Assembly: GCA_963170055.1 (NCBI GenBank)
Contig: CAUJGJ010000397.1
Location: 3,570,001 to 3,634,000, forward strand
Origin: Halisarca cf. caerulea
Lineage: Eukaryota; Porifera; Demospongiae; Chondrillida; Halisarcidae
Direction: 5' to 3'
Length of the DNA: 64,000 bases
Each line of letters starts with the position of its first letter. Position 1 is the stretch's first letter. Below, piece by piece: positions 21,982 to 32,682 of the stretch. The translations under genes were made by a program, and so were the position numbers. The notes under the pieces are model-generated. The model was given only the letters and a program-made list of their open reading frames with translations. It did no database searches and had not been told where the DNA came from.

Positions 21982-23477
21982 CAGTGGAGCCTGCATAATC
22001 CAACTTGTCTATAAACCAGAATCCTCTATAAACCGACAGGCAAATTAGGCACGGATTGTTTTGCCTTATAAGGTATATTCTATAATCCGAAACCTCTGTA
22101 CTCCGTAATCTGACCGTTTTTGCTTGCCCAAGATAATATATTTGCACTGTACTATCCAACATCAACATTGTGGCTGTGAAACAAATGGCATCCTCATCCT
22201 CATCTCACAAAAGGAGCCAAACAGAAATGTCTCTAGAGAAGAAGATCGGGTTGATTAAGGCTAGCGCAGCTGCTCCTAAGCCACCTCAGGAAGATATAGG
22301 AGAGAAGTTTGGAATAGGGAGAAGCACTGTTACCATTACTTGAAAGCTTGGGAAAGTAACACTTCTTCAGTGAAGTGCCAATGAGTAAAGAAGGCCACAC
22401 CGATGGAGTCATTGAACGATCTTTTGTTTTTGTTCTGCACAGCCAGGTCAAAGAATCTACTCATCAGTGGGCCAATTCTACAGAGTAATGCACTTGCTTT
22501 CGCAGGAGATCTTAGGATCGAGGGATTTCATACAAGCAACGGTTGGCTAACGTCATGGAAACAGAGATATGACATTAAGCAGTTTAAAGTGTCTGGAGAA
22601 AGGGCAGGTGTCGATCTGGGTACTGTTGAAGACTTCAAAAGCAGAATAGTTGAGATTCTAGTTGACTATGACCCTAAAAACGTTTTCAACTGTGATGAAA
22701 CTGGTCTATTCTATCATGCTTTACCTGACAAGACTCCAACCCTGAAGGGAGATAAGGTTAAAGGTGGCAAAAGTGCATTCTTATTTTACATGTCACAATG
22801 CAATGTTGTTGCAGTGAACTAACTCTTACAATGTATTGAAAGTGATGTTGTAAAACAGAAGCAGCAAAGCACACTCAACAAGTACTTCAAAACACAGTGA
22901 AAAACATGCATGTGTCATTTATCAGTTATGTTTATGTGAAGTTATAATAGAGAGGTTTAGCATAACGTTTGAACGGTACGTAGTAAGCTGATAGGTACGT
23001 TTGAAATTTAGTACATTTTTCGTTTTAGCAACGTCGAATACTTTATATGTAATGTTATAGCGACATAGAACTTTTTGGCAATTCTGAGGGAGATTTGGGC
23101 CATGCAGGCATTCTTTTACTATCAGAAATGGAACGCCAGGCTGAAGAGTAGCAGTTAGAGGAGTAATGGAGAGAGCGTCAATACGAACCTTATAGTGTAG
23201 AACAACAGTGTACTAAGATACCTTGATACGTTGAAACCGTTACTAAGAATGTTCTAATTTTCCGCGTGAAATGTAGTAAGCTTATTACATAATGTTTTAC
23301 GTAGTGCTAAACCTCTCAACTGTTATTGTATGATTATAATTGTCATTTTTAATCCAATATTTGATGCTCATTGATGAATGGGACATTCATATGCATGTAA
23401 TAGTAAAGTTCTCTATAGACCGACATCCTCTGTAATCCGACACTTTTTGCCGTTCCAGGGAGAAGTGGATTCCACTG
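21982..23477 (+). mobile_element. Tigger (pogo) element, 1,496 bp, internally deleted
   Basis: Left end CAGTGGAGCCTGCATAATCC; right end, read in reverse, CAGTGGAATCCACTTCTCCC. TA follows at 23478-23479; the left copy has mutated to AA. It lies within the exon of another gene: joining the flanks through a single TA gives the family-like SAKYDTYSLMDSATG. The interior has Tigger transposase pieces and several 'ctctataatccga' motifs. Confidence 0.85.
22185..22822 (+). pseudogene. Tigger transposase with CENP-B helix-turn-helix, truncated
   Basis: The N-terminal HTH (KKIGLIKASAAAPKPPQEDI) ends at TGA 22341-22343. The CENP-B-type second HTH (GFHTSNGWLTSWKQRYDIKQ) and the start of the DDE domain (VFNCDETGLFYHALPD, first Asp) follow from about 22403. 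The frame ends at 22822 with SAFLFYMSQCNVVAVN; the rest of the DDE domain is deleted. Confidence 0.85.
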
Positions 23478-23479
23478 TA

Positions 23480-24261
23480 TTCCCTTATGGACAGTGCCAC
23501 TGGCTTAATCATAGACTACAGTTTGGTACAAGTCATTGAGACTGGTACCTCTGTAGGCATGGAGAAGGAGGGGTCTCTAGCCACAGCTATAGAAGATCTC
23601 AACCTTAATGTTGCAACCCTTGCTACTGATAGACACTGTCAGATTGCTGCGTTCATGAGAACAGAGTATCCCAGCATCAATCATCAATTTGATGCTTGGC
23701 ATTCTGGCCAAAAGTGTCACAAAGAAAGTGCACAAGGCGGGGCTCCAAAAGGGTCATAAAGAACTACTACCATGGTTACATTCCATTTCTAACCACCTGT
23801 GGTGGTCGGCCAAAACATGTAATGGAGATCCTGATCTCCTTATTGCTAAGTGGACATCAATTGTCGACCATTATATCAATGTTCACAAATGGGGCGATGA
23901 TCACTTTTCTCTTTGTGCCCACGAACCAATTGACAACACACATTGCCGGAAGACTGTCACACTGGCTAAATTGAAGTATTCCATTCCCTGCTGTAAGAAC
24001 TGTCCAAAGCAGCAACACTTTGGCTATGTGGAAATGTGTGTGTGCATGCAGTTAGCCATACTAAATCACAACCATAACATTGAGCAGCAGCAGACAACCA
24101 CCCTTGACGGACAGCCCAGATACAAGTTGCTTTTCCCAAAAGGCAGAAAGCAGTGGGTAGCCAAGCCGATCACACAGGCATGTTATGTCCGATTTATGGA
24201 CATAAAACAAAATGGTGTTGTCTTTGTGGTCCTTCAAATATTTGGCTTGTTTTCTGTTTGA
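23480..24261 (+). pseudogene. Transposon-type gene, continuation after Tigger (frameshifted)
   Basis: YSLMDSATGLIIDYSLVQV, then LATDRHCQIAAF, INHQFDAWH, and after a shift LAKSVTKKVHKAG and ELLPWLHSISNHLWW. The family keeps 'QFD.WHLAK'. Here one extra base near 23702 in 'ggcattctggcc' breaks it. The later part (HNHNIEQQQ, QWVAKPITQ) stays family-like to about 24190. Conserved acidic/His blocks (MDS, ATDRH, FDAWH) suggest a DDE-type enzyme; this is inference. Confidence 0.7.
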
Positions 24262-24394
24262 ATACTAGTAGATCTTCTAAAAACATCTTTACCGTATCTA
24301 GAACATATATGCTTAGTATCTGAACCACTAAAAAGATAATACAACGGTCATAAGTTACTTATGCCATGTTTTGTTTTACCATGTCGAAAAAAGT

Positions 24395-24705
24395 GAAAAT
24401 GCCTAATTCCAGTGGTAAAGATCCGGGCTTTTGCTCACAAAACTAGGTTCAAACGAAAGCACAGATTGAAATCTTACTAAATCGAATCTTGCATCTTGCA
24501 GCTCCTTTACAGGGCTGGTATGTCCAGGGTTTTCTTCTGAAAAGAAGGTCCTCAGCTACAAGATGCTGGACATAAAAGGAATAGGACGATGTACAAATTT
24601 GTAAGATTCATTTTTGGAGGTTCGGTCCTTTAGGAACAACATACTACAGTTTCAAAGCCAAACGCAGAGATCTCTACCACTGGAATTTTCGTTTTCCTAT
24701 CAAAC
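24395..24705. repeat. Decayed long inverted repeat
   Basis: 'ctaattccagtggtaaagatc' near 24400 pairs with 'gatctctaccactggaatt' near 24668. Pairing continues inward (such as 'gcatcttgcagct' with 'agctacaagatgc') to a centre near 24540. About 130 bp arms, roughly 65-75% paired by eye. Probably an old foldback or MITE in an intron. Confidence 0.55.
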
Positions 24706-25020
24706 TTGACTGCTCGGTAGGTTGACATCACATGCAGTCACGTGGTTTGATTACATCATACCAAGCAAGACAGCCACGCGTACTGGCAGTATAGCTGCTT
24801 AAGAAATTTTAATATGAATGAAATCATCTCTAGAGAAGCTTAGAACGAAATCAGCAATGAAAGAACACCTTTGGACCTCTGATTTCAAAGTGTTTAACTT
24901 TGTGCAAGGTGTTTAGCATTGAAATCATGTGACCCTTGCATGAAATTCCTTCTAATGTAAACAAAGTAATTGTTATGTAAACAAGTCTGCTTTACCATAA
25001 ACAATCCTCCCCGTTTTCAG

Positions 25021-25220
25021 GCGTAACCTACCTGCACAAGGAGAGGAAGAACTGCTTGTATCTGGACTACCTACTTGAGCAGATTGTCAACCCAGAATAC
25101 AATGTCGATGAGTTGAGTATTATGGATGTTTCTCTTTTGCCACCGAACATAGCATCTACACCACAGCCACCTCTGCAAGACACTATTCACAAACAGTTGT
25201 CAAGGTTTGGTAGTAAATAG
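25021..25220 (+). CDS. Probable last exon of the interrupted transposon-type gene
   Basis: After a strong acceptor (CCGTTTTCAG) 66 codons run to TAG at 25218-25220, giving VTYLHKERKNCLYLDYLLEQ and ending RFGSK. It is collinear with the frame at 23480-24261. Link by position only. Confidence 0.4.
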
Positions 25221-25610
25221 TTCACTGAATTTTGATTTCATGCATGTAATTATTATTTTTTGCTCCAAATAATAATGATCTCACCTTATACGATATTGCA
25301 TATTTATTTGTTTCTGTATTTACAGTGGTCCCGTGGCATACATTTTCATTTCATGCGGCCAGTTATCCACGTTTTCTCACCACCTGATTTGTACTCAGTA
25401 TCTTCCCTTACCCACCCATTTATCATGGTTATACCTGTTCATGGTGCTATAGACCATCAGCTTCGTGCAGTTGTGACAGTCTCTGTAAAGTATAATAATA
25501 ATAATTACGCTGGAAAACCCACTACTTCTTTTAACCCTATGTATATGCTGTTCGGTTCTGGAAACACGGCACAGATTGCCTTCACAACATAGGATAGTAC
25601 TACCTTGCGG

Positions 25611-25820
25611 ACTTTTTAGGGGCTGCTGTGGCACCCCCTATATTGTTTTCTTTTGGACTTCCAGTGTGTAAGCTCGTCCAATATATATGTATATATATAT
25701 ATTATGGATTTGAAGAAAAATGTTATAGTAGAGAATTTATATAATAGTAATAGAGAAGTATGAATTTATACAGGAATGAGTTATAGGGTTTCTTTGAAAA
25801 ACAATTGCCAAATATGGAAT
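25611..25820 (-). mobile_element. Hairpin element family A, 3' part, reverse
   Basis: The terminal hairpin (AGGGGCTGC...), the 'ttggacttccagtgtgtaa' segment, the TA tract and the AT-rich body match family A in reverse. The copy stops in the loop of the central palindrome ('ccaaatatgg'). Confidence 0.8.
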
Positions 25821-25854
25821 GCAAGGGATAAAATGGAAACCAGAAAAGGGCATC

Positions 25855-25945
25855 CCGGGGTCAAATTGGTGGTGCAGCGGCCGTCGCGCTTGACTCCCAC
25901 GCACAAGCCCCCTGGTTCGGTGCCGGTCAGCGGTGGTCTTTTTCG
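25855..25945 (+). repeat. tRNA-derived SINE head with A and B boxes
   Basis: Box A TGGTGCAGCGG (25870-25880) fits TRGYNNANNNG. Box B GGTTCGGTGCC (25914-25924) is close to GGTTCGANTCC. The 33-base gap is the normal tRNA/SINE promoter spacing. The segment is GC-rich against its surroundings and sits between two pieces of family A. The flanking 'gccatgtgcccata' is repeated at 25970 and 26008. It may be a pol III SINE; a full tail was not recognised. Confidence 0.6.
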
Positions 25946-26041
25946 CTTATTTTCCCTCCCTTCCGCATATTGCCATGTGCCCATACTGAGCGGTCTGCTA
26001 ACTTTAGCCATGTGCCCATACCGGCTGGGAGCTTGGGTTGA

Positions 26042-26222
26042 CTGAACATTTATTGAACATACAGTTTATTGTAACTTGACAATTGTTTTGAAAACAATTG
26101 CCATATTTGGCAATTGTTTTCAAAACAATTCCCATAACTCTTTTCTGTATAAATTAATACTTCTCTATTACTATAATATCAATTCTCTATTATATGACTT
26201 TTCAAATCTATATTATGTATAT
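26042..26222 (+). mobile_element. Family A, 5'/central part, split by the insertion at 26223-30083
   Basis: 'actgaacatttattgaacat', the central palindrome and the AT-rich body match A positions ~90-290. The copy stops in the TA tract. The missing 3' part is at 30083-30153, so the 3.86 kb between was inserted into the TA tract. Confidence 0.75.
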
Positions 26223-26347
26223 GTATTAGATATACAATGGCGATTAGTGGATACGAATTATATACGCACGAGGCCCGAGGGCGCGTAGCGCCCGAGGGCG
26301 AGTGCGTATATAATTCGTATCCACTAATCGCCATTGTATATCTAATA
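26223..26347. repeat. Long hairpin with GC-rich loop (left end of the recombinase-bearing insertion)
   Basis: Arms of about 46 bp (26223-26269 and 26302-26347), nearly perfect, surround a ~32 bp core CCCGAGGGCGC / GCGCCCGAGGGCG. The same type of core occurs at 49612-49645 between unrelated arms. Confidence 0.85.
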
Positions 26348-26409
26348 TATACCCCGGGCGTTAAGATTTCTGGCGCGATTCTCGGAATCTGAATGTTTGT
26401 AGCGTAGCT

Positions 26410-27936
26410 ATGAGTTTTCAGTCTGATTGCTTTTGCCTGTGTCTGGATAATTTGGACGATTGCACTTGCCCTGACCCAGAAAACTGTGCGAAATGTTCGG
26501 ACAATTGCTGCCAGCCTGAGAAGAAGAAGAAGCGGCTTAGTCTCAAGGTGGAGTCCGGAAAGTCCACTACGAAAGGTAAACAGCGTAAGCAGGAAAAGGA
26601 GCCCCAACGTTTCGATTTTTTGGACGATAATGATTTTGAAAAAATGAAAGATGGATACAAGCCTATTAATACAGACAAGAGTACGAAATGGGCCGTGAAT
26701 AATTTCAAGTCCTGGAAGGATGCGCGGAAGGAGGCAGGCCAAGAGACATGTCCAGACGATCTTCTCCTGAGTAGTGATCCAAAGAGTTTAAGTACGTGGC
26801 TGGCTAAATTTGCTGCTGAGACTCGGACAACAAAGGGAAAGCCGTATCCTCCGTCGACACTTTATCATTTGCTTACAGGACTACTCCGCTATATGCGTGA
26901 CAGTAATCCAGACGTTCCAAATTTCTTGGACAAAAAGGACAGGCGCTTCTCTGTGCTCCATAAATCTCTCGACAAGATATTCCGTGACCTGCGTACCAAC
27001 AATATTGGTACAACTGTGAAGCATGCAGAAATCTTTACTGCAAAAGAAGAAGACATGTTGTGGGAAAAAGAAGTTCTGGGTACTCATAGCCCTAAAGCAC
27101 TCCTGAATGCGGTGTTTTATTTTAATGGAAAGAATTTCTGCCTGAGAGGTGGGGAGGAGCATAGATGTCTAGCCTTATCACAGATTTGCCGCCAACAAAA
27201 TCCTGATTCATATGTGTATACTGAACTGGGATCCAAGAACCACAAGGGAACCTTTACAGAACGGAACATTCCCAACAAGGTAGTACCCATTTTTTCATCA
27301 CGTGACTTAGGTGATCGGTGTCATGTTCACATTCTAGACATGTATTACTCAAAACTTCCTAAAGAAGCCTTCGAAAGGGACATCTTTTATCTGCGACCCC
27401 TCCCAGTTTGTCCCAAGGATCCAAATGCTCCCTGGTTCATGATGACCCCTATTGGACGAAACGAACTTGGAAAAATGGTCAAATCCATGTGTATGGCTGC
27501 TGGAATTGAGGGCAATAAGACCAACCACAGTCTGCGAGCAACTGCAGCAAGTCAACTTTTTGTTGCAAATGTACCTGAGAAGGTCATTGCAGAAAGGACT
27601 GGCCACAGGAGTGTAACTGCACTTAGGGTGTATGAACACACTACAGGGACCCAGCATCAGATTGTCTCAGACATTTTAGGCAGCAAGCGTTCCACATTCG
27701 AGGAGTCTGTTCCAAAGCCAGAGACAGAACTTCCTAAGCCGACATCTGTCAACCAACCACCATTTTCCATCAACATGCAGGGGTGCACCGTCACTTTTAA
27801 CATGGGGCAATCTCCTGCTATGCCTCTCAGTTTCCCAACTCCGATGCCACCTCCCCAGCTGTCAATGCCACATCCACCACCTCTCGATTGGGCCATGAGT
27901 GATGATGAAATGCATGCCTTTTTGTCTGACCCTTAG
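26410..27936 (+). CDS. Crypton-type tyrosine recombinase, 508 aa, catalytic residues complete
   Basis: A full ORF from ATG to TAG. A Cys-rich N-terminus (nine Cys in residues 7-34) is followed by a Lys-rich region, an N-terminal SAM-like helical domain (~85-195), and the DUF3504/phage-integrase-like catalytic domain (~205-425). Expected residues: Arg246 (CLRGGEE), Lys276/279, His373 and Arg376 (NHSLRA), His399 (TGHRS), Tyr408 nucleophile (RVYEH). A Pro-rich tail ends at 508. This domain is shared by ZMYM2/3/4, QRICH1 and KIAA1958, which derive from Cryptons. It would cut and rejoin DNA through a 3'-phosphotyrosine. Single exon, no stops. A decayed relative is at 7114-8005. An intact ORF suggests recent activity or co-option. 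Confidence 0.9.
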   Translation: MSFQSDCFCLCLDNLDDCTCPDPENCAKCSDNCCQPEKKKKRLSLKVESGKSTTKGKQRKQEKEPQRFDFLDDNDFEKMKDGYKPINTDKSTKWAVNNFKSWKDARKEAGQETCPDDLLLSSDPKSLSTWLAKFAAETRTTKGKPYPPSTLYHLLTGLLRYMRDSNPDVPNFLDKKDRRFSVLHKSLDKIFRDLRTNNIGTTVKHAEIFTAKEEDMLWEKEVLGTHSPKALLNAVFYFNGKNFCLRGGEEHRCLALSQICRQQNPDSYVYTELGSKNHKGTFTERNIPNKVVPIFSSRDLGDRCHVHILDMYYSKLPKEAFERDIFYLRPLPVCPKDPNAPWFMMTPIGRNELGKMVKSMCMAAGIEGNKTNHSLRATAASQLFVANVPEKVIAERTGHRSVTALRVYEHTTGTQHQIVSDILGSKRSTFEESVPKPETELPKPTSVNQPPFSINMQGCTVTFNMGQSPAMPLSFPTPMPPPQLSMPHPPPLDWAMSDDEMHAFLSDP

Positions 27937-28108
27937 CTGACAGTGTGTAGACTAGTACAGTTTTGGTGCTTTTTTGGGTTCTTTTTTTTCTTTCATATAC
28001 TAGACTAAGTGTAGCAAAGGTTATTATTGTACACCCCATAATTACTATGATTATGACAATAATATCCATATTTGGTTAATTGATCATTAAACCCTGCCTA
28101 ATATGGTC

Positions 28109-28163
28109 TGTGGTATAACAGGATATAAGAAGCCAAGTGCTTCTTAAATCCTGTTATACCACA
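28109..28163. repeat. Hairpin downstream of the recombinase gene
   Basis: 25 bp arms, about 92% paired (TGTGGTATAACAGGAT / ATCCTGTTATACCACA), with a 5-base loop. A weaker palindrome with GGGTATAT arms lies at about 28264-28314. They could be recombinase core sites, but this is untested. Confidence 0.7.
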
Positions 28164-28810
28164 TTTACCAATGTATTGCACACATTGTTGCCCTGGAAAC
28201 GGGGTATATATATATGTATCCCACTGCGTGGGCGCTTTCTATTATCTTCGAAGAGAACACCTTGGGTATATTCATGATATACCGGGGTATATCAATGACC
28301 CCAATTCATATACCCTGTTTTTCAAGTGACGATAATTGATTACTGCCTTGTCAACAGAATGATGCAACAGCAGTACCCTGCTGTACGTACACTGCATACT
28401 AAGCCTACAAAGAAGTTCAAGTTGTTCTTTTTCTAGGAACGTTTCTGTCTACACGTATCGTTTCAGACCACATTGTGGCTTTTGCAGTCTTTTAGGAGGG
28501 CAGTAGTCCTCCAAACTGAGCAATTATGAATTTTTCTAACCTTCGAAGATGACCATCGCGGACAAAGACTGAAGCGAATTAACTTTTAGAACTTCTAGTC
28601 TAGGAACATGTGCTCCTAGACTAGTAAGATTTGTTTTCATGGTATAGTATTTTCGTAGTTCCTCGAAGCTGTCTTCTCTTGTATTAAGTTAAAAGCGTTC
28701 TCTTCGCACTTGCAGCGCATACGTATCCAGTATACGGTGCAGACGCAAGGTTCGTTGCTGGAATGGAAAGTTGTAAAGCTAATAATCGTTGTTCAGCTTG
28801 AATTAAACAC

Positions 28811-29885
28811 CACACGGGCTCGTTATAGTCGGGCTAGGAAAACCAGAAAAAATGGCTGCCGCTTGGAAGCGGTTATAAATATACCAGATTTTTTAGTTTA
28901 GAACAACATTTTTGTAGCTATTCGAATCTGTTATATGTTCATTGACTATATATCGAAATGTTAGTGTACAAGATATAAATGTATCTCTTTTCAGAAAATC
29001 TAAAACAAGCTCGGAAAAAGTGGTATGTTTTGCAGTAAAAACGTGGATGTTCAGACGTGTAGACGCTTACAAACAGCTACAAGATTGGTATGAGATGAAA
29101 GAGAAAAATTTACTCTATAAGCTATTCGTGAGCGGGAAAAATATAATCCTTCCTGAAACACTTATAAGAAAAAATGTACTTTTGTGGCTAAAAAAATGTG
29201 AAAATTAGACTTTAAAATGGTTACAACTTTAGCGTACCTGGTTATATCTTCTCCACTCACCAAATATACGTCTACACAACTATTTTGAAACCAACAATAT
29301 CTTCTTTGAAGGGTATGATGGCCATCTACATGTCTGGATCCCACGATTTTTATAAACTTGGTTGCAAGCGACCATTTAACTGTGACATTGCGCATGCGTA
29401 GAATGTCGTCACCAAGCGCGTACACGATTAATGCCATGGATACTCGCGGATACTAATCCGCCGGATACTTTAGTCTTTTGTCGACACTTCTTTTCGCCGA
29501 GTCTTTAGCGGGAGGTTTGATCAATCAATCTTCGAGTCTTATCGGTAAGTTCTTGATACTTTCATGTTTTTTCATGGCGTGTACTGGTTGTCCTCTAAGC
29601 GTAATAACGAAAGAGTAACCGTTGGCTTGCCACAGCGTATTGGTAATTGTGATTCTGGCAATGTTTGAATTCAAGTTGACTCTAGTCTAGTAGTAGTTGG
29701 ATTGGGTCTTAATATTATCTTGTTTTGCCTGTTCAGTGTGACTTTCGTGCAGCTTTTGATGACGTATAAATACGATTCACTTCAGCTGATCCGCGCATCG
29801 TGACGTATGGTGATACATTCCTTAAATTCCAGTACTTTGTCACCTAAAATCCCCGATCTCTGAGCCCGACTATAATGTCCCTGTG
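28811..29885 (-). mobile_element. Element E, copy 2, reverse (~1,075 bp)
   Basis: The right side ends CTATAATGTCCCTGTG and the left side begins CACACGGGCTCGTTATAG. The interior matches 8651-9876 in reverse (such as 'gtgacaaagta', 'ttctccactca' and 'aaaatggctgccg'). It is nested in the insertion at 26223-30083. The target duplication is unclear. Confidence 0.65.
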
Positions 29886-29926
29886 CAAAGTACCTTCTCT
29901 GCAAGCAAAATCCTTCTTTCAAGTGG

Positions 29927-30083
29927 GATACATATTAGTTATACCCCGCTTTTGCTGGGTACATGGGAATATACTAAGTGTTAGGTGTTGATTAACACTC
30001 AGGCTTTGCCCTCGTGCATTAACACCTAACACTTAGTATATTCCCCATGTACCCAGCAAAAGTGGGGTATAACTAATACATAT
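29927..30083. repeat. Long hairpin (right end of the recombinase-bearing insertion)
   Basis: Arms of ~65 bp (29927-29991 and 30015-30083) are about 95% paired, e.g. TTAGTTATACCCC and GGGGTATAACTAA. The loop contains GCCCTCG. Family A resumes immediately after. Confidence 0.85.
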
Positions 30084-30153
30084 ATATATATATATATATC
30101 GGACGAGTGTTACACACCAGAAGTCCAAATGAAAACAAGATAAGGGCTGCCTG
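30083..30153 (+). mobile_element. Family A, 3' part, continuing 26042-26222
   Basis: TA tract, 'cggacgagtgttacacacc', 'agtccaaatgaaaacaa', then the start of the terminal hairpin, which is truncated. Confidence 0.75.
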
Positions 30154-30727
30154 CATAAACATAGCAGCGTGGAGGTGGAAGTTTATTGCCCTCGTACTGG
30201 TAAACCAATAGATTATTTGAATGTTTAATTGTTTTTATAGCGTTCTCTTGATCTGTATAATGTATTATTTCTGTACAGAAAGGATACCTTAAATTTTGCG
30301 GGTTGGTAGTGAGGATAATGCTTCTGCATTGGAACGTTTCCTGATTTGGGTATTGCTCTGCTACCTTCTCACCTGCTCCAGCAGGGAGCCCATGGTAAAT
30401 AATTGATGATAGATTGGACCGAGATTTGCCTTCGCTCAGAACAGACATGAATCCTCTCAGAGATCCATCAATTTCTGCCACAGCAATTGTATGACTACAA
30501 AATTTATATGTCTTGAATCGTGGGCAGTTGTGGTCACAAATGAATTTATTTTGCTGTATTTGAACATGAAGAGTTCTGCCTGAAGCAGACATGACCATTC
30601 TGGATCTACTTCCCACTGGTTCACCTGGAACAGAGATGATGGCATTGTTCATAGATACTAACATACTAGCCTTCTTCCAGATATCCTCCTAAATAATTGC
30701 GTCAAAAGAGCCAGATTGTTGTAGCAT
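30154..30727 (-). pseudogene. SWIM-like zinc finger gene fragment
   Basis: The reverse frame reads EDIWKKASMLVSMNNAIISV, then FICDHNCPRFKTYKFCSHTI and AVAEIDGSLRGF. C-x3-C ... C-x-H matches SWIM-type fingers found in transposon-derived proteins. An in-frame TAG precedes EDIW near 30692. The gene is cut upstream at 30728 by the 9 bp duplication of the helicase element and by repeat F, and downstream by family A. The parent family is not identified. Confidence 0.55.
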
Positions 30728-30935
30728 ACTAAACGCTAGTCTAACAAGCTAGACCGTCTCCGCAGCCACCCGAAGGGCGGCTAAGGCGGGGAGACGGTCT
30801 AGTACAAATAGCGATTAGTTCACACCTTCGCCTCATGATAATTGACCAATCAGATGATCCTTGCCCCAGATCTGGGGCAAAAAAACTTAATGAATTGAGT
30901 AAGAGCTTCATGAGGCTCGTTGCAAGAGGTTTGAA

Positions 30936-32421
30936 GTGCAACTCGAAGGAATGGAGAACGTTATGCAGTCAGTGCTATCGAAGATCGGCAAAAAGAATAT
31001 TACACTATTGCAAGAGCAGTATCAAGCTATATCTAGTGGATTTTACTGGTCAAGACACAATTGTTTGCTTACCTACAGGACGCGGCAAGTCAATCATTTT
31101 CGAAGCAGTTCCATGGTGCCATGCTTTTGCGAATGGGAACGGTGATTGTAGAGGGATTGATTCTGTTGTGCTGATCATATCTCCACTGTTGTCGCTTATG
31201 ACCAAACAAGTCGGAGATCTGACGAAGCGTGGTCTTTCTGCTGTGCGCCTGTCAAACGACTTATCACCCGTAACGAAGGAAACTGTTGCGAAGGCAGAAG
31301 TGATGTACATTTTTGTCAGCCCCAAGATTGTACAGGAGCGGAGATGGAGGGAACTCCTGCTGACGTCTGAATACCAAGCAAAGTTAAGGGCAGTGTTTGT
31401 GGACGAAGCACATTGCGTAGAAATGTGGGGTGGCGGCAGTGACCCGTTTCGTAGTTCTTATCGCCAGCTTGGCGATCTAAGGTCCTTCTTGCCTGTCTCT
31501 GTCCCCTTTTGTGCCCTGACAGCCACAGCAAGTACCTCTACTCGCAAGTACATTGCTGATTCTCTTGGATTGGACAATCCAAAGACCATTTCAATTTCAC
31601 CGAATCGCATCAACACAATGTACCACATTGTAAGGATCGCAGATATCCAGTGTTTTAAGTGGGTTATTGAAGAACTACTAGTAAAGAGAAACAATGCCTC
31701 CAAAAAGGTTATCTACTGTCAGTCCATTGCAGCATGTGCTCAGTTGTACACTCTTTTTGACATGTCACTAAAGGACAGTGGCTACGTGGGTTCTGATCGA
31801 AAGGCTAGTACATGCCTGTTTGCTATGTATCATGCTAAAGTTACAGATGCCCAAAAAGTGTCAATCCTGGATTCCTTCTCTGTGGCTAATGGGTGCTGCC
31901 GGGTCCTCTTTTCTACAATTGCATTCGGAATGGGTGTCAACATTCCTTATATTTAGATGATCATCCACTTTGGACCATCTCAGAGTATCGAAGCCTATGT
32001 ACAGGAATGTGGTAGAGGTGGCAGGGATGGCCTTGAATGTCATGCCATTTTATGCACTTTTCCGGGATGTACTAGAGGACAAATTCGTGAGGAAATGAAA
32101 ACTTACTGTCAAAATGATGACTCAGTTTGCCGTCGGCAAGTGTTGTTTTCCCACTTTCCAGGTGAATTTTCATCACCAGCAATCCTCCACAAGTGTTGTG
32201 ATGTTTGCCGGGTGCTATGTAGATGCAATTGTACGTGCAATAGTTGTACCTGTGGACAAGGTTCTCCTTGCCAAGAATGCTGTACTTGCATAAACCAATG
32301 TCCTTACGTAGATCCATTGACTGGTTTCACTAAAAAGCCAGAAGCTGAACAGGAACCAGATTTTGTTGGGTTTTCCAAGACTTTGGCATGGGATAAGGAA
32401 AATTCCTTTCATGACTTGTAG
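30936..32421 (+). pseudogene. RecQ-type DNA helicase of the element (one frameshift, one TAG)
   Basis: MENVMQSVLSKIGKKNITLLQEQYQAI starts in one frame; after a single-base shift near 31030-31060 the main frame follows. Visible motifs: 0 (LLQEQYQAI), I (CLPTGRGKS), Ia (LIISPLLSLM), II (VFVDEAHC), III (FCALTATAS), V (STIAFGMGVNIP), VI (AYVQECGRGGRDG, normally Q..GR.GR). The C-terminus has a dense Cys region (CCDVCRVLCRCNCTCNSC... CQECC), probably zinc-binding. TAG at 31954-31956 replaces the codon after IPYI in motif V/VI. RecQ enzymes unwind DNA 3'-5' with ATP. In an element this could serve replication or resolution of transposition intermediates. Defects are few, so decay is recent. Confidence 0.85.
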
Positions 32422-32682
32422 TATTTTGCATGCAATTGATTCATAATTTCATGTTAAACCCTTTATTAACTTATTGTATTTGATAACATCAGGAAACCCA
32501 GTCTTGCATAATACATGTACTGCATCATTATTAATTTTAATTTTAATTATTAACATGAATCTGCATGACCCAAATTTATTATTATAGTCAGATCATAAAA
32601 ATTAATTGATAAATAAAAATTAAAATGTAATAAAAAGCTTGCATATTGACAATAATAAATAGCATGAATGAAACAATTTAAT

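Noticed and set aside
26418..27896. Reverse-strand ORFs (up to 102 aa) inside the recombinase gene
   Set aside because: Shadow frames; no domains, and the forward frame has all catalytic residues.
25572..30153. Opposed family A pieces as terminal repeats of one large element
   Set aside because: The forward copy holds the full central palindrome and continues after 30083, so the pieces are separate insertions.
31900..31956. TAG in the helicase as a splice acceptor (cattccttatatttag)
   Set aside because: The sequence before it codes for conserved motif V and no nearby donor would preserve it, so a nonsense mutation is more likely.
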